NCBI GenBank assembly: GCA_964449775.1
Contig: CAYVBQ010000003.1
Coordinates: forward strand, 1-64,000
Source: Fen-1258 sp964449775
GTDB taxonomy: Bacteria > Bacteroidota > Ignavibacteria > Ignavibacteriales > Melioribacteraceae
Reading direction: 5' to 3'
Length of the DNA: 64,000 bases
Below are positions 58,998 through 64,000 of this stretch, in pieces (position 1 is the stretch's first letter; each line of letters opens with the position of its first letter). The notes beneath the pieces are model-generated. The model saw only the letters and a program-made list of their open reading frames with translations. It searched no databases and was not told the DNA's origin. A program made the position numbers and the translations under genes.

Positions 58998-60027
58998 CGA
59001 TAAACTCCAATTAAAACCATTATCTGAAGAAGTTACCGGGTTACAAAAAGCCGCCATGTTGATGGTTGCGTTGAATGTTGAAGCCGCAGCAGCAGTCCTA
59101 AAACATCTTGATGCGGCAGATGTGGAATTTCTAACCACGGAAATTTCTAAAGTTAAAAATATTTCTTCGAAAACTGCTGATACGGTTATAGAAGAATTTT
59201 ACAGCATGGTTACTGCCCGCGAATACGTTTTGGAAGGCGGCTTAGAATTTGCCCAAGCTGTTCTTGAAAAAAGTTATGGACATCCTAAAGCATCAGAAAT
59301 TATTGAAAAGATAAAGCGGTTAACAACTCTAAAAGGTTTTGATGTTCTAAAAAAAGCGGAGCCGGCACAACTAATAAACTTTTTGAATAAAGAGCACCCG
59401 CAGACCATGGCACTAATATTATCTCAACTTAGCCCTGATCAAACCGCTAATGCCTTGAAAGAATTGCCTGAAGATCTGAGAATTGATATTGTACATAGAA
59501 TTGCTACGCTTGGCAAGATTGCCCCGCAAACACTTAAACAGATAGAACATGTAGTTGATGAAATTGCCGGTGCTTCAATGAGCCAATCTGTCGGAAAGCT
59601 TGGCGGCCCTAAATGTCTTGCTGCAATACTTAATAGAACAAACGTAACTATGGTTAAAGAAATTCTAGACAAGCTTGAGAATATTGATACTGAGACAACT
59701 TACGAAGTAAAACGATTAATGTTCATTTTCGATGAAATAATAAATATTAACGATAAAGACATACAGAAAATAATGCGTGAGATTGACCGGAAAGATCTGG
59801 CGCTGGCGTTAAAAATATCCGATGAAAAACTTAAAGAGAAAATATTCAAGAATATGAGTGAACGCGCCGCTGATTTGCTGAAAGAAGAGCTTCAATATAT
59901 GGGGATGGTAAAATTGAAAGAGGTAGAAGGTGCTCAATCGCGCATCATTGATGTCATAAAATCTCTCGAAGAGCAGGGAGAAATTTCTCTCAACCTGCGC
60001 GGCGGTCCGGAAGAAGTCTATGTCTGA
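58981..60027 (+). CDS. fliG: flagellar motor switch protein FliG
   Basis: A 348-aa switch protein with three helical ARM-like domains: VTGLQKAAMLMVALNVEAAAAVLKHL at the N-terminus, KEHPQTMALILSQLSPDQTANAL in the middle and a C-terminal torque domain (IMREIDRKDLALALK, FKNMSERAADLLKEEL). It contacts FliF, FliM and the stator. The start ATG at 58981 lies inside fliF; 58987 is a possible alternative. Confidence 0.96.
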   Translation: MKMRSNDKLQLKPLSEEVTGLQKAAMLMVALNVEAAAAVLKHLDAADVEFLTTEISKVKNISSKTADTVIEEFYSMVTAREYVLEGGLEFAQAVLEKSYGHPKASEIIEKIKRLTTLKGFDVLKKAEPAQLINFLNKEHPQTMALILSQLSPDQTANALKELPEDLRIDIVHRIATLGKIAPQTLKQIEHVVDEIAGASMSQSVGKLGGPKCLAAILNRTNVTMVKEILDKLENIDTETTYEVKRLMFIFDEIININDKDIQKIMREIDRKDLALALKISDEKLKEKIFKNMSERAADLLKEELQYMGMVKLKEVEGAQSRIIDVIKSLEEQGEISLNLRGGPEEVYV

Positions 60028-60640
60028 TGTAATTAAGCTCAATTCACAATCAAAAAAAGCAAGTGCAAAAGTATCCAGATTTGGAAACGCTGATGAAAAA
60101 GAAAGTGAAACTGATCTATTTAAAAAACAATTGGAGGACTATTACGCACTTGGTTACCGTGAAGCGCAAGAAAAAACCAGACGAGATGTTGAACGTGAGT
60201 ATACCGATAAGTTAGTTCGCAAGTATGAGGAAGTTTATAAAATTCTACAGCAGTTTGATGAGAGCTTTATCGATTACGAAAAGGCATTTGAAAAATTAGT
60301 GATTGAAACAGCGTTCGAAGTAGCAAAGAAAATAGTTCAGAGAGAAATTAGCAACGACACTATTATAAATGAAAATGTACGCATTGCAATTAATAAAATT
60401 ATGGGTGCCAACGAAGTGAGGCTGAAACTGAATCCTTCAGACATTGACGAAATGACGGAAGCAAGTAAAAATTTGATTCACGGAGGCTCGTTTAACAAAA
60501 TAAAAATTGAGCCTGACGCTCGAATAGAACAGGGCGGATGTTTGATCGAAACAGAAATTGGAAGTGTTGATGCAAGAATCTCAACCCAATTAAGCGAAAT
60601 ACAAAAACAACTTGAAGACAGTTTAATAAAAAAGAATTGA
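60020..60640 (+). CDS. fliH: flagellar export stator protein FliH
   Basis: A 206-aa protein. A helical coiled-coil part (YREAQEKTRRDVEREYTDKLV) is followed by the FliH C-terminal domain (AFEVAKKIVQREISND, VRLKLNPSDID, IEQGGCLIETEIGSVDARI). It regulates and tethers the FliI ATPase. It overlaps fliG by 8 bases. Confidence 0.9.
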   Translation: MSDVIKLNSQSKKASAKVSRFGNADEKESETDLFKKQLEDYYALGYREAQEKTRRDVEREYTDKLVRKYEEVYKILQQFDESFIDYEKAFEKLVIETAFEVAKKIVQREISNDTIINENVRIAINKIMGANEVRLKLNPSDIDEMTEASKNLIHGGSFNKIKIEPDARIEQGGCLIETEIGSVDARISTQLSEIQKQLEDSLIKKN

Positions 60641-60641
60641 A

Positions 60642-61973
60642 ATGGATATTGCCGAACATCTCATAGAAAAATACAGATACATCATCAAAAAATCCGAAAC
60701 GGTACGCGTTAATGGAAAAGTTGTTGATGTTATTGGACTCGTTATTGTCTCTGTTGGTCCTAACGCAGCCATGGGTGAAATTTGTTCTATAGTTGATCAG
60801 AATGGTAATGAAGTTTGTAAAGCGGAAGTAGTTGGATTCAAAAATGGAAAAGTACTTTCTATTGCTATCGGTGAGGTTCATAATATCTCTCCTGCTTGCG
60901 AAATAAAAGCATCGGGGAAAAGTTTTTCTGTAGGTCTTGGAAAAGAATTACTTGGACGTGTTATTGATGGTCTTGGAAATCCAATTGATGGTAAAGGAGC
61001 TATAGATTACTCATCTTTCCGGGAGTGCTATCGCGAACCACCTAACCCTCTTGAAAGAAAAAGAATCTCTTCGCCAATCCAAACTGGAATAAGAGCGATT
61101 GACGGATTGTTAACAACCGGTAAAGGACAGCGAGCGGGTATCTTTGCCGGAAGCGGCATTGGTAAAAGCGTTCTACTTGGAATGATTGCCCGAAATGCAA
61201 GTGCGGATGTAAACGTAATTGCCCTCATTGGTGAACGTGGAAGAGAGGTTAGAGAGTTTATTGAGCGAGATCTTGGCGAAGAAGGATTACGAAAATCCGT
61301 TGTAGTTGTTGCAACCAGCGATAAATCGCCCCTTATAAGAATGAAAGGTGCATATATAGGTACAACTATTGCCGAATATTTTCGCGATCTAGGTATGGAT
61401 GTTCTCTTCATGATGGATTCCGTTACACGTTTTGCAATGGCACAGCGTGAGATAGGATTAACCATTGGAGAGCCGCCAACAACTAAAGGTTATACGCCAT
61501 CAGTTTTTTCTCTTCTTCCAAAACTTCTTGAGCGCGCTGGAAACACGGAGAAAGGATCAATAACCGGGTTTTACACCGTTTTAGTAGACGGTGATGATAT
61601 GACCGAACCAATTGCGGATGCAGTCCGCTCAATTCTTGACGGGCACATTGTTCTTTCCCGCAAACTTGCAAATCAAGGGCAGTATCCGGCTATAGATACA
61701 CTGCAGAGTGTTAGCAGAGTTATGCCAGATATTATCGATCATGATCATTATCAGCGTGCTATGAGATTCAATGAAATTATTGCAACATATAAAGAAGCAG
61801 AAGACATGATTAATATTGGTGCTTACGTAAGAGGAAGCAATCCGCAGATTGATCATGCGCTTTCCAAAATTTCTCAACTGCGAAGTTTTCTTAAGCAGGA
61901 TATTTTTGAAAAAGCTCTATATGACGATTCGGTTGAGCGTTTGAACAATATAATAGAATCGTCAATTGTGTGA
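60642..61973 (+). CDS. fliI: flagellar export ATPase FliI
   Basis: A 443-aa F1-like ATPase that powers flagellar protein export. It has Walker A AGSGIGKS (169-176), the LFMMDSVTRFAMAQREI block with Walker B, ALIGERGREVREF, and the family signature GEPPTTKGYTPSVF. The length is normal. One base separates it from fliH. Confidence 0.97.
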   Translation: MDIAEHLIEKYRYIIKKSETVRVNGKVVDVIGLVIVSVGPNAAMGEICSIVDQNGNEVCKAEVVGFKNGKVLSIAIGEVHNISPACEIKASGKSFSVGLGKELLGRVIDGLGNPIDGKGAIDYSSFRECYREPPNPLERKRISSPIQTGIRAIDGLLTTGKGQRAGIFAGSGIGKSVLLGMIARNASADVNVIALIGERGREVREFIERDLGEEGLRKSVVVVATSDKSPLIRMKGAYIGTTIAEYFRDLGMDVLFMMDSVTRFAMAQREIGLTIGEPPTTKGYTPSVFSLLPKLLERAGNTEKGSITGFYTVLVDGDDMTEPIADAVRSILDGHIVLSRKLANQGQYPAIDTLQSVSRVMPDIIDHDHYQRAMRFNEIIATYKEAEDMINIGAYVRGSNPQIDHALSKISQLRSFLKQDIFEKALYDDSVERLNNIIESSIV

Positions 61974-61977
61974 GTGA

Positions 61978-62418
61978 ATGATGTCAAAATTCAATTATCG
62001 TTTCGCACCCATATTAAATGCCAAAGAAATTTTAGAAAAGAAGATCAAAGAAGATATTTCTTTAATCAATAGAGAGATAAGTAGCTTAAAATCACATCTC
62101 GAAATCGTTTTGGAAGAAAGAATAAAAACCCAGCGGGAAATGATTGAGCGGTCTCTAAGAGTTTCAGAATTCCAAAGCGCTAAGATGTACGATTCACTTT
62201 TAGATAAACAAATTCATCTGATAGAAAGGAAGATTGAACAGCTGCAAGCGAAAAAAGAAGAAAAACAAATTGAACTTATTGAAAAGAAAAAAGAAGTGAA
62301 AGCTTTTGAGATACTTAAGGAGAATCAGTTTGAAAGTTTTACAATTGATGAACGGAGACAAGAGCTGAAGGACTTAAATGATATAGCAATCAGAAATTAT
62401 AGCAGGGATGCAAAGTGA
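61978..62418 (+). CDS. fliJ: FliJ-like flagellar export chaperone
   Basis: A 146-aa helical coiled-coil protein (about 20-125) opening with KFNYRFAPILNAKEILEKKIKED. Size, position after fliI and coiled-coil layout fit FliJ, which sits in the FliI ring and escorts substrates. Sequence identity is low, as is usual for FliJ. ATG 61981 is an alternative start. Confidence 0.8.
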   Translation: MMSKFNYRFAPILNAKEILEKKIKEDISLINREISSLKSHLEIVLEERIKTQREMIERSLRVSEFQSAKMYDSLLDKQIHLIERKIEQLQAKKEEKQIELIEKKKEVKAFEILKENQFESFTIDERRQELKDLNDIAIRNYSRDAK

Positions 62419-63020
62419 AAGAAAAAATTATTTATATCGTTTCGTTTCTACTGGCTTTTGCTCTTGTTACGGGATTATTAATTTTTCTGAACTCTACTTA
62501 TAATAACATTTTTACTTTCGATTTTACCACTACAGTGAAAACGGCTGCGGAAATAAAAAAACTCGATCAAATAGACAGTACCAAAGTCCATTCAAAAGAT
62601 TCAACAATAGTGAATGTTACACCGGAAGCTGCGATCGCACAAAAAATTGATTCATTACAAAGTAAAACCACATCTGTCAGCTTAAAAGATAGTAATGCTG
62701 CGCAAATCGTTAGTAAAAAATTGGCAGAAGAGATAAAACCAGCTTTAAAAATACCGCAGACAGCATCATTAGATCCGATCAAAGTTGATCGAGTAGACAA
62801 AAACCTTGCGAAACGTGATAGTCTCCATAAAGCATGGGTAAAAAACACTGCAAAATTGTATGAATCGATGGATACTCGTAAAGCCGCTAAAATAATCCAG
62901 GGTTATTCCGATAATATTGTTAGAGATTTACTCTTAACAATGAAAAAGAAAAAAGCAGCAGAAATATTAGCTGAATTTAAGCCTGAAACGGCAACACGAA
63001 TTATAAGTGCTGTGCAATGA
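62415..63020 (+). CDS. MotE-like protein (MgtE N-terminal-domain type) in the flagellar operon
   Basis: A 201-aa protein with an N-terminal membrane span (about 5-26), a low-complexity middle, and a C-terminal helical domain (YESMDTRKAAKIIQGYSDNI, TMKKKKAAEILAEFKPETA) of the MgtE-N/MotE type. MotE proteins are periplasmic-facing flagellar factors coded near fliJ. The start is GTG, overlapping the fliJ stop, and its stop overlaps the fliK start. Confidence 0.75.
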   Translation: MKEKIIYIVSFLLAFALVTGLLIFLNSTYNNIFTFDFTTTVKTAAEIKKLDQIDSTKVHSKDSTIVNVTPEAAIAQKIDSLQSKTTSVSLKDSNAAQIVSKKLAEEIKPALKIPQTASLDPIKVDRVDKNLAKRDSLHKAWVKNTAKLYESMDTRKAAKIIQGYSDNIVRDLLLTMKKKKAAEILAEFKPETATRIISAVQ

Positions 63021-64000
63021 ACTTCAACACATTTTTCTTAGACAAGCTTTCTGCCGGAAGTCAATCACTTACCCCTAGCTCTGGAAAAACGTCACCTTCT
63101 TCCTCTCTGTTTTCGGACATAATGAAAGTTTACGAACAGGAAAACGGAACCAATCTAAAATCTCAATCAGATTCTGTAAATCCAAATTCGAACATAATAG
63201 AGGGCTCACCATTTTCTGTAAATGTGATTGAGTGTAATGATGTAAAATTGAAAACGCTTAGTGATTTCATAAAATCATTTATTGCCAATTCACAAGAACC
63301 AATCAACATCTCAGAATTAAAACATGATCTACAGCCTGTTGTGATAAGCAAAAAACAATTCTTACTATCAGCCAACGGTATGGAAGATTTTATTAAAGGG
63401 TTGGTTGAAAGCATAAACTTAAATATGAGTGATGACTTAAAAGCTGCGGTCACTTTGAACATAGAAAATAGTGAAGAACTTAAAAAGCTAAGCACGGAAA
63501 TAAAAAGCGATGAAAAAGAAATCCCTCTTCTCGAGAAAGAATCGGGCGATAATTTAGCTGCAGATATTCCTTTATTAAACACAGGAATAATGTCAGAGTC
63601 CATCCTCGGTTTTCTTTCGAACAACAAGTCACTATCGCTTTCATTCAAAAGCAACTTAGAAAAAGTGAACATTAATCTTTATGAGTTACCGGAAGATAAT
63701 TTTGAGACAAAAATCAATATAGAAAAGCTTGCTTCGGATTTTATTAAAGAAGGCAAAAAAATAGGTAACGCTGAATTAGAATCTTCAAATGAAATTGAGA
63801 GAGAAGAATTAGTCAATACGTCATTCAAAAGTGTGACAGGAAATAGACCAGCCGAGTATTTTATATCATCATCTGAGGAGACCGATCTTTTACTTGAAGA
63901 ACATCAGCCGGGTGTGGTAAAACCGGATACATCCTTAAAACCCGTTGGTTTTAATGCGCCACAAAATGGAAATGTTTACAAAACTGAAATAATGGAGATC
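63017..64000 (+). CDS. fliK: flagellar hook-length control protein FliK, 5' part only
   Basis: An open frame from ATG 63017 (MNFNTFFLDKLSAG) runs through the window end without a stop, giving 328 codons so far. It overlaps the previous gene by 4 bases (ATGA). The sequence is low-complexity, rich in S, N, E and K, without a folded motif, as expected for the N-terminal half of FliK. The diagnostic C-terminal domain would lie beyond the window. Assignment rests on position in the operon and composition. Confidence 0.65.
   Translation, partial: MNFNTFFLDKLSAGSQSLTPSSGKTSPSSSLFSDIMKVYEQENGTNLKSQSDSVNPNSNIIEGSPFSVNVIECNDVKLKTLSDFIKSFIANSQEPINISELKHDLQPVVISKKQFLLSANGMEDFIKGLVESINLNMSDDLKAAVTLNIENSEELKKLSTEIKSDEKEIPLLEKESGDNLAADIPLLNTGIMSESILGFLSNNKSLSLSFKSNLEKVNINLYELPEDNFETKINIEKLASDFIKEGKKIGNAELESSNEIEREELVNTSFKSVTGNRPAEYFISSSEETDLLLEEHQPGVVKPDTSLKPVGFNAPQNGNVYKTEIMEI

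Noticed and set aside
1..64000. CRISPR arrays, tRNA or rRNA genes, prophage or integrase
   Set aside because: No regular spacer-repeat array, cloverleaf with CCA-type end, rRNA-like sequence or phage/integrase gene was seen on reading both strands.

Overview
The window reads as chromosome of a low-GC, motile, Gram-negative bacterium, most likely of the Bacteroidota/Ignavibacteriota (Chlorobi-side) group. The basis is the AT-rich coding, many multi-PAS histidine kinases, a LytTR regulator, a TonB-dependent receptor, ATP-dependent PEP carboxykinase, complete che and early flagellar operons, and dispersed palindromic repeats in gene gaps. This placement is inference; no rRNA or tRNA gene was seen.

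Layout. (1) 1-1.4 kb: a decayed gas-vesicle locus (the start of a GvpA/J-family gene joined to the end of a GvpO-like gene), then an unassigned 225-aa gene. (2) 1.4-9.6 kb: a very large multi-PAS/GAF sensor kinase split in two by a gene that fuses a sigma-54 (RpoN) core/DNA-binding region to a GIY-YIG nuclease domain. An intact paralogous copy of the split domain lies inside the same gene and serves as an internal reference. (3) 9.6-13.2 kb: small receiver proteins, a second kinase, a kinase relic and a four-helix-bundle (S23/IVP family) gene bracketed by repeats. (4) 13.4-17.5 kb, minus strand: a frameshifted lipoprotein gene, pckA, a class-I aminotransferase overlapping pckA, and a small baeRF-like gene framed by 39-bp direct repeats. 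(5) 17.6-34 kb: more two-component genes (four on the minus strand, then CheW, a PAS kinase, a LytTR regulator and a receiver-kinase hybrid on the plus strand). (6) 34.7-46 kb: a TonB-dependent receptor, two copies of a YfiR-like periplasmic protein followed by a CHASE8-like chemoreceptor, a second CheW, a relic chemoreceptor tail, a TonB-C-domain protein and a third chemoreceptor. (7) 46.3-48.5 kb: an NtrB/NtrC-like pair. (8) 48.9-64 kb: a chemotaxis operon (HEAT protein, cheR, two cheY-like genes, cheZ-like, cheA, cheB, small ORF) running into a flagellar operon (flgB, flgC, small ORF, fliE, fliF, fliG, fliH, fliI, fliJ, motE-like, fliK cut by the window end).

How it fits together. The receptors, CheW proteins, CheA, CheB, CheR, CheY and the CheZ-like phosphatase make a full chemotaxis pathway feeding the flagellar switch. 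The NtrB/NtrC-like pair, and three gaps that each hold a GGCA-N6-TTG (-24/-12-like) element, suggest sigma-54 control of the che/flagellar genes and of one receptor unit. The most unusual items are the RpoN/GIY-YIG fusion that splits the giant kinase and the duplicated YfiR + CHASE8 chemoreceptor module, which looks like the YfiR/YfiN system rewired from a diguanylate cyclase to chemotaxis.
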